A stretch of DNA of 64,000 nt. Source: Clarkia xantiana subsp. parviflora. Its lineage: Eukaryota; Streptophyta; Magnoliopsida; Myrtales; Onagraceae. How positions within the stretch are numbered: position 1 is the first letter of the stretch; the number at the start of each line of letters is the position of its first letter. Both the position numbers and the translations under genes were made by a program. The DNA is taken from contig JAPTYO010000007.1 of assembly GCA_036873135.1 (NCBI GenBank), positions 62,854,383-62,918,382 on the forward strand, given 5' to 3'. The notes beneath the pieces were generated by a model, which did no database searches, was not told where the DNA came from, and saw only the letters and a list, made by a program, of their open reading frames with translations. Shown here piece after piece: positions 9,906-20,604 of this stretch.

Positions 9906-10827
9906 CATTGTATAGATTAGCTCCTGAGTGAAAGGGTGCGAGGCTCTGTCTCTCAGCTTGTGCATCGCTCTTCCCTTTGAGTCTTGATCTTCCTTGCTAT
10001 CAGTTCCTCTATCTCTTCTCTTGTTAGGGCTATGGTTTGCAAGTTCTGTTGCACTGCGGCCTGGGGTCAGACGTATCTCTGTCCTTCTTGTGGTCCAGCA
10101 TGCCTTTGATGGTTCTAGGGCTGAGCATATCCTTGGTTGTTTTGGGGTTCAAAAAATCCTTGGTCGTTCAAAGGTGCACCATATCCTTGGTTGTTTTAGG
10201 GTGTTGCCTGTCTTTGGCCATTATGGGGTGCCGCATACCTTTGGTCATTCTGAGGTCCTGCGTACCTTTGGCCGTTCTGAGGTGCACCATGGTCTTGGCT
10301 ATTTTGCAGCCCAGCATATATGTGTCCATCATTTGCCGGATTGTTAGCACCTCTTGGTTGAGGTTGCCCCCTTTGTTGATACTGCTGGTTGTAAGAATGA
10401 GTATACGCCGGTTGGTTTCCCCCATTGATCTTGGAGGTGATGCTTGGTACCCTGGTTGTTCCTGCCTTAGAGCTGCCCTTAGGCGCTCTCTTCTATCCAG
10501 CACTTCCTCCATGGCCGCCATCATCTCGGACGTGATGTTGTGTGTTCTTTGATTTCTTTCTTGTGGCGATTGTGGATGTGGTTGGTTGACTGTTTGTTCC
10601 GGATGAGCATTGGTTGAGGAATCTTACTCCTCTAGGATTGGTTGCTCCCTGATCCTTGCTTCCTCCTGATGCTCTTCCATATTTGCTTGCCGGCCTTCCA
10701 CTTGTGGCTCCCTGCCTCCTCCTGGTGGTGGTTGGTTGTTTCCACCCGTTGGTAGTTGCCTAGTCGGCTCTACGAACTGCCTTACTTGCCTACTTGACTC
10801 TCCAACTTGCCTTCTAGTTACCGCCAT
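9906..10827 (-). pseudogene. TRG gag, N-terminal part (split, degenerate)
   Basis: The likely start is the ATG at 10827 (MAVTRRQVGESS...), about 40 bases after the PBS. That Pro/Gln-rich frame hits a stop at 10624. Further Gag-like pieces continue in other frames, such as LDRRERLRAALRQEQPGY near 10500. Next to Copia-1 the peptide ASHPFTQELIYTM leads into the core at 3766-4228. In-frame stops and tandemly diverged 'catatccttggtcg' repeats (about 10090-10300) show this gag no longer makes a full protein. Confidence 0.75.
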
Positions 10828-10863
10828 GATCGCTAGTAGTAGCTATGTGCTTTCATGCTCGAA

Positions 10864-10879
10864 TCCGCAGACGGCGCCA
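10864..10879 (-). other. TRG primer-binding site
   Basis: The minus strand reads TGGCGCCGTCTGCGG one base inside the LTR. The same TGGCGCCGTCTG core is the PBS in Gyp-B, Tat-1 and Tat-2, tying these elements to one lineage. Confidence 0.85.
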
Positions 10880-10880
10880 A

Positions 10881-11541
10881 TGTTTGCTCACGTATGTTCA
10901 TCGTGGGCTTCTCTTCCGTTGATGGGCTTCTCCTTCGTGGATGGGCTTCTCCTTTTTGATCTCTTTCCTTGGTGGGCTTCTCCTTCTCGATCTTCTCGCT
11001 TCCCTGCAAAAGGGGCACCGGGGGGGTTCCTGGTAAGCCCACTCCGAAGCTTAAATTAGTGAGAGCTTCTAGAGAGAGGGTGAGATTAAAGAGAGAGTGA
11101 ATACCTTCAAATGAGGGGATGCTCTCTCTATTTATAGAGTTTCTATCGGACCGCCCCGGTTCCAGTGGTTCTCTGGTCCGGCTGTGGCGGGTTCGTAATT
11201 ATGGGTTGGGCTTGACCGTAAATAAATAGCCTTTGACCTTGGTTCGACCATAGGTAAGTTCAATATAGTCAAGTCTTGTGTGTGGCCCTTCAAGGGTAAA
11301 CCCCGGGCGAAATATTGTCCGGGGGTGGGTGTCCGGACGAGAGGGGCTTGTCCGAACAGACGGGGGGTACCCGAAGGGGTACCTCTAGATCCTTTCTCGG
11401 GTGCCCGAGCAAGGGAGATCTTGCTCGGGGCCCAGGTGGTTTTTCTACCCAGGGTCTTCCCGAGTGGGTTTTACCACTCGGGATACTTTTCGGGCCCACC
11501 TCTTGGGCCCGATTGGTGAAGGCTTGGGCGTATATCCACCA
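10881..11541 (-). repeat. TRG 5' LTR (661 bp)
   Basis: Matches 2751-3385 with scattered substitutions and an extra G/C-rich block near 11385-11440. The TSD GTGCT follows at 11542-11546. Confidence 0.9.
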
Positions 11542-12393
11542 GTGCTCGGTGTGCCCTCTCTGATGCTTAAATGAGTATAGACTTTTAGAGAGAGAAAGTA
11601 AGTGCTAGAGAGAGATACCATTCATTCCCCTCAAATGAGGAGAGGAGGTCTCTATTTATAGAGTTCCTATTGGACTCCCCGGTTCCAGTGATTTCCTGGT
11701 CCGGTTATGGAAGTTTCCTAATATAAGTTGGCCTTGACCGTAAATATGGTGCATTTGGCCTCGGTTCAACCGTAGATGAGCATAATGTGTTTAAGCGTGT
11801 GGGAATGGCCTTCGAGGGCGAGCCTCAGGCGGTATATCGTCCGGGGATAGGGGTTCGGACGAGGGGAACTCATCCGGATGGAGGGGGGATACCTGGATGG
11901 GTATCCCCAAGACCCCACTCGGGTACCCAAACGAGAGGGCCTCGCCCGGCTGCCCGAGGGAGTGGGCCTCGCCCGTGTACCCGAGCGAGAGGGCCTCGCC
12001 CGGCTACCCGAGCGAGTGGGCCTCGCCCGGGTACCAGAGCGAGAGGGCCTCGCCCGGGTACCAGAGCGAGAGGGCCTCGCCCGGGTACCAGAGCGAGAGG
12101 GCCTCGCTCGGGTACCAGAGCGAGAGGGCCTCGCCCGGGTACTAGAGCGAGAGGGCCTCGCCTGGGTACATGAGCGAGAGGGCCTCACCTGGGTGCATGA
12201 GCGAGAGGGCCTCACTCGGGTTACCTCCGAGGGGCTTTTTCCTTCGGGGTCTTCCGAGTGGGTTTCGCCACTCGGGGTGTTTTCCGGCATAAGTGTTGGG
12301 CCTCGGGTGTCCATTTTCCAAGTTTCGAATTGTAATCGGTTGCGGCCCAATTATCGGGGTCCAATTTATAATAGCTTGGGCGTATATCCAACA
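11542..12393 (-). mobile_element. Gyp-A 3' LTR, right part, with a 27-bp tandem array
   Basis: This continues the LTR cut at 2750 and ends TATATCCAACA at 12393. It carries a minus-strand TATA (reverse complement of ctatttatag, about 11650). From about 11930 to 12225 a 27-bp unit (cgagagggcctcgcccgggt plus accagag) repeats about eleven times. Because 27 is divisible by three, all frames stay open and produce artefactual Arg/Pro/Ser-rich ORFs; no protein is inferred. Confidence 0.7.
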
Positions 12394-13459
12394 TTTTCCC
12401 CTAAGTCAAGAAATAGTTTAACCTTTACTTGACTCTATTTTTGTGGAGTATCACCCAATCGAGTTGCGAAATGTACCTTTATGACGATCCCTGCCTTTAT
12501 CGAGTGCTCGAGGAATGTCGTGAATTTCCTTGCCCCGTGTTTAAAGGAGCTTTAAGACGGTATCGACCTTCCTTGACTGCTCGAGTAACGTCGCGATCTT
12601 CCTTGCCCCGTGTTTAAAAGAGCTTTAAGATGGTCTAGGCCTTTACTGAATATTCGAGGAACATTGTAATTTTCCTTGCCCCTTGTTCAAGGAAGCTTTA
12701 TGACGATCCCAGCCTTCATTGAGTGCTCAAGGAACGTTTTAATTTTCCTTTGCCCCCTGTTCAAGGAAGCCAGATACTCAAAACACTATTGCTGAATTAA
12801 GCATATTTATGCCATGTATAGTTATTGTATAAGGGTAAGAGTCACAAGCCTTGGTCTCGTTTTACATAGCCTTAGGACTGTGTCCTTAGTGAAGGAACCT
12901 CCTTTTTAGGCTCTTAGAGCCGATAGGGTGCTTTGGAAGCGGTGTTGCACTCCGTTTGCGAGAGTGCGAGTATGATCTTCTAGCTTTGGACTTCAATGGG
13001 CATGGCGTTTTTATCCCTGTTTGTCGGAGTGTGGGCATGGTCCTTTAACCTTATCCCTGCAATTCACTCTATATAGATGGAGGTGAGAGTGGTTAAAATT
13101 CCTCCTCTTACCCTTCGTATAAAAGACTTTTTATAAATATATGTAGAAGGTTGTTCCCTTCATATATGAAGGATGTATAGGTTAAGATGCTTCTCCCCTT
13201 GTAGATATTTTTGTGATTTGGTCTCGGGGCTTCCCGGACGGTGATTTTGCCTTCGCGTCTCAGCGCTGAGGTTACTTCTGCGGTATGCATACCTTGCACC
13301 TCCATATGTGGGGGCTTGGCCCTTGTGTTACTCGTGCTCTGTGATCTGTGCATATAGAGTTGTATGTATATGGTTGCCCCCATAGTGGGCATGCTTCAGA
13401 CGCTTGGGGGGTTAGCCCTTGCGTTAATTGCGAAACCTGCATATATGAGATTGTATATA
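12394..13459 (-). other. Gyp-A internal region (non-coding), with about 105-bp tandem repeats
   Basis: The reverse complement of ttttcccctaag gives a polypurine tract beside the LTR. From 12440 to about 12775 four diverged units of about 105 bp share 'tgctcgaggaa' and 'ccttgccccgtgttta' blocks. No Gag or Pol similarity is seen. The rest is decayed sequence without ORFs. Confidence 0.5.
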
Positions 13460-13983
13460 GGGTTAACAGGTCTTTTGGTCCATGATGTTTGACAACTTTT
13501 GGGTTTTGGTCAAAGATGTTTTTTTTACCTAGTTTTGGTACCATATGTTTGCAGATTTTTTCTAATTTTGGTATAACCGTTACATTTCGTCCATTTATTG
13601 ACATGTACAAGTCACGTGATCCACCCTAAACTTTCAGTTTTGTTCAATTTAGTCCTTCTAATACTTTCCTAACCTTTTTTTTGTTCAATTAAGTCCCGAA
13701 ATTTCAAAAATTCAATTGGACCTATTGTCCAATTGGGGTCAATTTTGAAACTTCGGGACTAAATTGAACAAAAAAAAAGGTTAAGACAGTATTAGAGGGA
13801 CTAAATTTAAATTTTAGAGTGGATCACGTGACTTGAACATGTCAAAAAATGGACGGAATGTAACGGTTAGACCAAAACTAGAAAAAATCTGCAAACATAT
13901 GGTACCAAAACTAGGTAAAAAAAACATCATTGACCAAAACCCAAAAGTTGTCAAACATAATGGACCAAAAGACATGTTAACCC
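13460..13983. mobile_element. Fold-back Mutator-like MITE, 524 bp
   Basis: The two halves are near-perfect inverted repeats meeting around 13725. The ends read GGGTTAACAGGTCTTTTGG and, inverted, GGGTTAACATGTCTTTTGG. The 9-bp TSD TTGTATATA lies at 13451-13459 and 13984-13992. A 9-bp TSD with very long TIRs is typical of Mutator-like elements. No transposase is encoded. Terminal GGGTTAA is shared with the MITE at 57919-58839. Confidence 0.9.
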
Positions 13984-13984
13984 T

Positions 13985-13986
<2 letters not shown>

Positions 13987-14032
<46 letters not shown>
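13987..14032. repeat. (TA)23 microsatellite
   Basis: An uninterrupted TA run starts inside the right TSD copy of the MITE (TTGTATATA) and extends 46 bases. The left TSD copy has only the unexpanded form. Confidence 0.95.
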
Positions 14033-14033
<1 letters not shown>

Positions 14034-15358
14034 TTGTCCCTTATAGTTGACGTGTTTGGCATTTCGGACGTGGGGTGTTATCCCTTGACATGGCTACACT
14101 TGGAAGCTCTTGTATGTATCATTACTCCCGTAGTGAGTATTTTGATATCTTTACACGTAGGGGTTTACCCTTGTGCTGATTATACTTGGTAATTGATGAA
14201 TGTATGCGTGCCCCCGTAGTGGAAATGTTGTTGTATGTAGAGGGATACTCCTCGTATTGGCTACGCTTGGTAGCTCATATATAAGGTTCTTCCTTCCATG
14301 CTACTAGTTAATACATAGCTTGTTGTAGGTGTTTGGTCCCTCCCCCGACTACCTTGGGTAGTGTCGGGATGGTTTTGCTTATCTCCCCCTTAGAGGTGCT
14401 TGTGACGTTTGTTTATCCACCATAGTCCTTCCTTTAGCAAGTAATATCATCTACGCACGTGTATTTTGCCCCGTAGTAAGAATTTGATATTTGTGCACTT
14501 TGGGACGTATTTCTGGGTAGATTGGTGTCGATGGATTAGCATAGTGCATTGTGGCAGGGTTGATAGTACCAGATGTGTTATTGCCCCACTTCCTAGGGTA
14601 CTTTTTACTATGTGCTTCGTCCCCCTGGTTTGCTATGGTTGACGGTCTCCTTGTGTTTGATTGCTAATTCCTTGATGTTTCCTTACTTGCTTGTGAGGTG
14701 GGCCAGAGTATGTCCGTTGCTTAATTGGGCGTGTATCCTGCTTTGCCCCCCGAGTTAAGAAATGGCCTTAACATTTGCTTGACTCTATAATGGTCGGATA
14801 GGCGTCCGATTAGACTATTGATAGTTGTTTGAAAGCCTTGTGGAGGCTCTTTCCTTAGTTTCTCTCTTTGACCACCGACCTTGCAGTTGTTGGACTTTGT
14901 GGAATAAGGAGGATGTCTTCATGGTGATGGAGCCTCATGCTTGGCTAACCCGAGTATTGTTGGATTTAGGTTACGAACCTTTTGATGATCAGTTATAGTG
15001 TACTGGTTTTCTCTATATGTTGATTCTTCTTCTGTGGACATGATAGCTACCTTTGTGATATACGGGTATGGTTTCCTCCTTTGAGACATTTGGGAATGAT
15101 AGCCGTTGTTGAGGTATAGGGGGATGGAATCCTCCTTTGATATATGGACATGATAGCCATTGTTAATGTATAGGGGGGATGGTACCCTCCTTTGATATAT
15201 GGACATGATAGTCATTTGATAATGTATAGGGGGGATGGTATCCTCCTTTGATATATATGGATATGATAGCCACCTGTTGAAGTATAGGGGGGGTTGTACC
15301 CTCCTGTGATATATATGGACATGATAGTCATTTGATGATGTATAGGGAGGTTGGTACC
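14033..15358 (-). other. Gyp-A internal region with about 60-bp tandem repeats
   Basis: This is decayed non-coding sequence. From about 15030 to 15350, six to seven units of about 60 bp repeat 'gatatatggacatgatag' followed by a 'tataggggggatggtaccctcc'-like block. It is cut at 15358 by the TG start of the Gyp-B LTR. Confidence 0.5.
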
Positions 15359-16031
15359 TGTTGGAATCAAAATGACGTAGCTCTAGAACTTCAGGTAACA
15401 GACTTCGAGATCTCGCCGGGAGCTAGCTCACTCAGGTATCTTTCTTGACCTCGTGGGTACTTAGTTTCCTTTGGTGGCTTTGTGCTGGGCGAGGACCTGA
15501 AAAGGGGCGGGGAAGACCTCTGATCCCACTCCGAAGCTTAAGTCGGTAATGGATATCGAGAGAATATTGTAAAGTATATGATAGAACTCTTTTTAAAAAA
15601 TGAAAGTGAGCCCCTATTTATAGGGAGATATTACCGACTTTTAGTGGCGGCTACCCTCTTGGGACGGTTTCTGTCCTGAGTCGGCATAAGCGGGTGACAA
15701 GCAGATTGCCATCCGATACCACTTCCTTAAGAGGAAGGTTTCGTGGTATAGAGGGTGGCGAGCAGGTCACCAGCTGGTGCCTCTTTCTTCAGAGGAAAGT
15801 TTCGTGGCATAGGGGGCGGTGAGCAGGTTGCCAGCTTGTACCTCTTCCTTCAAAGGGAAGTCTTCCTAGAGGCGGCGAGCAGGTCTCCACCTGTCCTTTC
15901 CTTAAGAGGGAATGTTTCCTCTAAGTATCTGATAGTCGAGTCGACTCGTACTTTAGTAGGGAAGCTTTGGTCCTCGACTCGACTTAAACTTCAAGAGAGG
16001 AGCCTTGAATGACCTTCTCGCCTTGTTCTTT
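15359..16031 (-). mobile_element. Gyp-B 3' LTR, truncated by LTR-X
   Basis: TGTTGGAATCAAAATGACGT matches the LTR at 22739 for about 670 bases, up to ttctttatgact. After that the two copies diverge and this one runs into LTR-X sequence. A minus-strand TATA box lies in cctatttatagg near 15615. Diverged 'gcgagcaggt' repeats occur at 15690-15890. Confidence 0.75.
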
Positions 16032-17080
16032 ATGACTACAAATAAAAGGGTCACAGTCATCCCTAAAATGACTATATAAAAAAAAAAAATAAAAAAAAAA
16101 ATAGGGTCACGGCCACGCTTCAAATGGCTACAGATAAAGAGCACTACCGCAACATCAAAAGCGGAGAACAAAATAAAGGGCCACAGCCACCCTCCAAACG
16201 GCTACAGATAAAAGAGTGACCCCGCGAATCTTGAAATGGCGGGAAAATAAAAAAGGGCCACAGTCGTCCCTAAAACGACTACAAAATAAAGGGACACAAC
16301 CACCCTTCAAATGGTTACAGATAAAGAGCGCTCCCGCAACATCAAAAGCGGAGAATAAGTGAAAGGGCCACAGCCACCCTCCAAAATGCTAAAGATAAAA
16401 GAGTGACCCCGCGAATCCTGTGAGGGCGGGAAAATAAAATGGGTCACAGTCGTTCCTAAAACGACTACAAAATAAAGGGCCACAGCCACCCTCCAAAAGG
16501 CTACAGATAAAAGAGTGACCCCGCGGATCTTGTAAGGGCGGGAAAATAAAAAAAGGTCACAGTCGTCCCTAAAACGACTACAAAATAAAGGGCAACAACC
16601 ACCCTTCAAACGGCTACAGATTTAGAGCACTCTCGCAGCATTGAAGGCGGGAAATGAGTGAAAGGGCCACAGCAACCCCTAAAATGGCTACCTACAAAGA
16701 ATGTTCCTCGAATCCTGGGAGGATGGGAGATTGTTGAAAAAGGCCATAGCCACCATCAAAATGGCTACATATAAAGAGTATTCTCGTGAATCTTGTGAGG
16801 CCGTGAAATCATTTGTAAGGGCCACAGCCACCCTTAAAACGGTTACAAATCGAAAGAGCACTCCCGGAACATCGACGAAGGAAATAAATGAAAGGGCCCC
16901 AGCCACCCTCCAAATGGCTACAAATCAAAAGAGCTCTCGCGACATTGAAGACGGCGAGGAAAGGGTCACAACCACCCTCCAAATGGCTACAAATACTCTC
17001 GCATCGAGACGGGAAATAAAGTACGGGTCACAGCCACCGTTTAATCGGCTACCAAAAAAAAGAGCGCTTCCGTTAGGTTG
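16032..17080 (+). repeat. LTR-X internal tandem array (55-60 bp units)
   Basis: About 17 diverged units contain 'ggccacagccaccctccaaa' and a 'ggctacagataaaagag' block, some with a 'gcgaatcttgtgagg' segment. The same sequence appears inverted at the right edge of the window (63960-64000), which places it in the LTR-X internal region. No gene is seen. Confidence 0.65.
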
Positions 17081-17384
17081 AAAACCCGAAAGGGCAGCCT
17101 AGGCAAAATTAGGAAATGAGGGGCATGATAGCAAATTCAGAAATTGTAATCATGGCAAAAGGAGAGAAAATAAAGTCCCGATGGAATGAAAACCCCAAAG
17201 GGCAATCCATGCGAAAATCAGGAAAACCGAGGGGCACGGTCTAAAATTTTGACCGTGGCAAAAGGAGAAAATATGAGAGATTAAAAAAAAAAAAAAAAAA
17301 AAAGAGATCCCGCTAAGTTGTCGCGTCATGCGCAGTTTAGGCACCCGAGGCCCTTATCCGACGGACGCCACTAGAGGCATTTCT
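17081..17384 (+). other. LTR-X internal spacer with poly(A) run
   Basis: The 'ccttttgccacggtc' and 'acttagcgggatctc' blocks (inverted here) match 63690-63960. An A-run lies at about 17283-17302. No ORF of substance. Confidence 0.6.
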
Positions 17385-18107
17385 CCGACATATGCCACTA
17401 GAGGCTCTTCTCCGACGGACGCCACTAGAGGCTCTTCTCCATCGGACGCCACTGGAGGCTTTTCCTTGTCGCACGCCACTGGAGGCATCGTCGATCGAGG
17501 TTTTTACTTTATTGTACGCCACTGGAGGCTTTTCCTTGTCGCACGCCACTGGAGGCATCGTCGATCGAGGTTTTTCTTTGCTGCACGCCACTGGATGCTT
17601 TACTTTTCTGCACGCCACTGGAGGCTTTACTTTCCCGCACGCCACTGGAGGCTTTACTTTCCCGCACGCCACTGGAGGCTTTACATTCCCGCACGCCACT
17701 GGAGGCTTTACTTTCCCGCACGCCACTGGAGGCTTTACTTTCCCGCACGCCACTGGAGGCTTTACTTTTCCGCACGCCACTGGAGGCTCTTTACTTTCCC
17801 GCACGCCACTGGAGGCTTTACTTTCCCGCACGCCACTGGAGGCTTTACTTACCCGCACGCCACTGGAGGCTTTACTTTCCCGAACGCCACTGGAGGCTTT
17901 ACTTTCCCGCACGCCACTGGAGGCTTTACTTTCCCGCACGCTACTGGAGGCTTTACTTTCCCGCACGCCAGTGGAGGCTTTACTTTCCCGCACGCCACTG
18001 GAGGCTTTACTTTCCCGCACGCCACTGGAGGCTTTACTTTTCTGCACGGCACTGGAGGCTCTTTACTTTTCCGCACCGCCACTGGAGGCTTTACTTTCTG
18101 CATCGCT
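17385..18107 (+). repeat. LTR-X 27-bp tandem array
   Basis: More than 20 copies of a 27-bp unit (gccactggaggctttacttt plus cccgcac) with occasional 2-bp insertions. The same unit appears inverted at 63000-63190. The long ORFs on both strands (up to about 270 codons) exist only because 27 is divisible by three and the unit lacks stops. They are not called as genes. Confidence 0.9.
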
Positions 18108-19344
18108 TGTAAACACTCGATTTTGACCCGGACGTAACGACGTTACACATGATACGTCAAATTCCGGACGCGTCAAGCCACAAAGTCTCCAAAGATGCTC
18201 AAGGGCACATTAGGGAAATTATTATAAAATTTATTTAAATTATTTCGAATTTATTTAATATTTTCGGAATTTTTAAAATATATATATAATAATTAGTTTT
18301 TTTTTTATTTTAGAAAATTATCTATAAGATATTTATCTCCAAATATTATTTTTTATTCAAAAAATAATTATCTGTAAAGATATATATCCTTAGGAATATT
18401 CTCTAGAATAATTATATGTTAGCAATTTTTTATTTAAATTTTATCTGTAACTAGGCTAGGTTTTTAGTATAAATAGAGGTCTAGGTTCACATTGTAAAGG
18501 GACAGAAAATAACAAAAAATAATAATAATAGATGTGTATTCGAGCGTGTTTTTACATTCATCAGATTCTTCTGTGGCTAATCTTCTTCATCTTTATTATC
18601 GATTATTATGTTAATATATATTATATTATTATTATACACATAAGGAATTCTTCTGTACAAGATTTGGAGCAACCATCGGTGCTACCAGGACTTCCGCCGA
18701 TCACTGTTCCATCATCCGTGCCAGCACGAGCTTCCAATTTGTCTTCTTCATCCATATCCTCCTTAGCTGCCCTCCATCTGCTGCACTCATCTCTTTACAG
18801 GTAAAGGTCCCATTTTTATATCATTATATATTTATTATTATTATATATTATTATGTATATGTAGTTGATTTAATGAAGTAGTTTAAAATTAACTGATTAA
18901 TCTAGAACTGATTACATTTGGTATAATATTAGACTTATTAGATTTTATTCTGTTGATTTAATATGTTGGATAATTAGTAGTACCTTTTGGGTCTTACAAT
19001 TTAATTGACATAGAATCAGTTCAGGGTTGTTAATAATGTAATTTAATATTTATTTCAAAATTTTAGTTAATTCAAAACTCATGTAAAAGATAACATTAGC
19101 AAATGAAGTGAATTGAGTACCGAAATGGCGTAGTTAAAAAAAATGATGATTTTTTTAATTCGTAATAGAACCCCCGAACTCGAACTTCTGATCGTAGACC
19201 GATGTTATACCTAGGTGTTTAATCCGTTATTCGCTTAGGTAATTTAGGATTCTAGTTAGCCTTAGAATTAACTAGTGGCGACTCTTTTCAAATCGCGCGT
19301 TTTAAAAAAACGTAATTCGTCGTAGGTTAGATTTAGGTCTGACA
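18108..19344 (+). mobile_element. Solo LTR of family LTR-X (1237 bp)
   Basis: TGTAAACACTCG...GTCTGACA is flanked by a perfect 5-bp TSD, TCGCT (18103-18107 and 19345-19349). A TATA box (gtataaatag, about 18468) shows plus orientation. It sits within the 3' tandem region of another LTR-X copy. It gives the full terminal structure of the family. A solo LTR forms by recombination between the two LTRs of an inserted element. Confidence 0.93.
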
Positions 19345-19544
19345 TCGCTAATGGAGGCACCGCCAACAGGCGTTCCGCCGACATAAGTTTTATCGTTTCC
19401 GCACCAGAATAAGCGTATGAGCCACCTTGAAGACTTCGAAGAATTGGAAGAGAATATACTTTCTGGTCAAAATCAGTGTTTCTTCGTCTTTGGACAAACC
19501 CCTTCGAACACGTTCTACGGGAGTCCGTCCAAAGAGGGGCAAAC
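19345..19544 (+). other. LTR-X 3' internal end and polypurine tract
   Basis: This resumes the host LTR-X copy after the solo LTR and ends in AAAGAGGGGCAAAC (about 19531-19544), a polypurine tract directly before the 3' LTR. The same sequence, inverted, adjoins the LTR at 62455. Confidence 0.75.
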
Positions 19545-20047
19545 TGTAAACACTCGATTTTGACCAGGACGTAACGACGTTACACATGATACGTCAAATT
19601 CCGGACGCGTCAAGCCACAAAGTCTCCAAAAATGCTCAAGGGCACATTGGGGAAATTATTATAAAATATATTTTAAATTATTTCGAAATTATTTAATATT
19701 TTCGGAATTTTTTTAAAAATATATATATAATAATTAGTTTTTTTATTTTAGAAAATCATCTGTAAGATATTTATCTCCAGATAGTATTTTTTATTCAAAA
19801 AAAATAATTATCCGTAAAGATAAATATCCTTAGGAATATTTTCTAGAATAATTATCTGTTAGCATTTTTTATTTAAATTTTATCTGTAATCTAGACTAGG
19901 TTTTTAGTATAAATAGGGGTCTAGGGTTACATTGTAAGACAGACAGAAAAACACCAAAAACATCAATAATACATTATTTCTTGGGGTCTGCGCGATTTTT
20001 GTCCTCTAGTGCTCAGAATTTTTTTTTTTTCAAGAAAGACTTCCATC
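19545..20047 (+). mobile_element. LTR-X 3' LTR, 5' part
   Basis: TGTAAACACTCGATTTTGACC matches the solo LTR for about 450 bases, through the TATA box (gtataaatag, about 19909). It then diverges around 19960. The LTR end (expected ...GACA) was not found before Gyp-B sequence resumes. Confidence 0.7.
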
Positions 20048-20460
20048 GAGTTGTAGACCGAATCTTCGATCGAGTTGTCGCCGTAACTAGACCTTAGTCA
20101 TTTTGGGCACATAAGGTCGACAATCGATTTGTAGATCTTTGATTCTTCGATCGAGATGTCGCCGTACCTAGACCTTAGTCATTTTGGGCACATAAGGTCG
20201 ACAATCGATTTGTAGATCTTTGATTCTTCGATCGAGTTGTCGCTGTACCTAGACCTTAGTCATTTTGGGCACATAAGGTAGACAAACGATTTGTAGATCT
20301 TTGATTCTTCGATCGAGTTGTCGCCGTACCTAGACCTTAGTCATTTTGGGCACATAAGGTCGACAATCGATTTGTAGACCGAATCTTCGATCGAGTTGTT
20401 ACCGTACCTAGACCTTAGTCATTTTGGGCACATAAGGTCAACAATCGATTTGTAGTTCTT
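20048..20460. repeat. 81-bp tandem array
   Basis: Five units of 81 bp (one of 78) contain tagaccttagtcattttggg and 'cgatcgagttgtcg'. It lies where the LTR-X U5 region should be and may be a family variant of it. Confidence 0.85.
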
Positions 20461-20604
20461 TGGTTGATGATAATATTGGAACGATTTCTTGTAAAGAAAA
20501 AGAGATCTCGAGGGATCATATTTATTCATCGTTTCCTGGATATTACATCAAAAAAGAGATTAAAACATTAGTCATAATAAAAAAAGTATCTACTTCAGAA
20601 GCTA
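20461..20604. other. Unassigned junction between LTR-X and Gyp-B
   Basis: This AT-rich stretch matches neither element's other copies in the window. Nothing is recognised in it. Confidence 0.4.

Larger units (their letters stand above)
2751..11541 (-). mobile_element. TRG: Gag-only LTR retrotransposon (TR-GAG type), minus orientation
   Basis: LTRs at 2751-3385 and 10881-11541 (TG...CA) are flanked by a perfect 5-bp TSD, GTGCT, at 2746-2750 and 11542-11546. The right LTR is followed, reading the minus strand, by a TGGCGCCGTCTGC primer-binding site; a GGGGGAAAA polypurine tract abuts the left LTR. After removing nested Copia-1 (4234-9900 plus one TSD) the element is about 3.1 kb and encodes only Gag. 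No protease, RT, RNase H or integrase sequence is present, so it depended on enzymes from another element. The gypsy-type PBS and Gag place it with Tat-like Ty3/gypsy elements. It is nested in the Gyp-A LTR. Confidence 0.85.

Noticed and set aside
11766..12432. Arg/Ser/Pro-rich ORFs in several frames
   Set aside because: 27-bp tandem repeat inside the Gyp-A LTR; several overlapping frames are open at once.
17385..18107. Regular repeats resembling a CRISPR array
   Set aside because: Units are contiguous with no unique spacers, and the context is a plant retrotransposon.
17328..18137. Long ORFs on both strands (up to about 270 codons) with a nine-residue repeat
   Set aside because: They arise from a stop-free 27-bp tandem repeat; all frames stay open and the peptides are pure repeat translation.
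20461..20604. Possible organellar insert
   Set aside because: AT-rich and unplaced, but no chloroplast or mitochondrial gene could be recognised.
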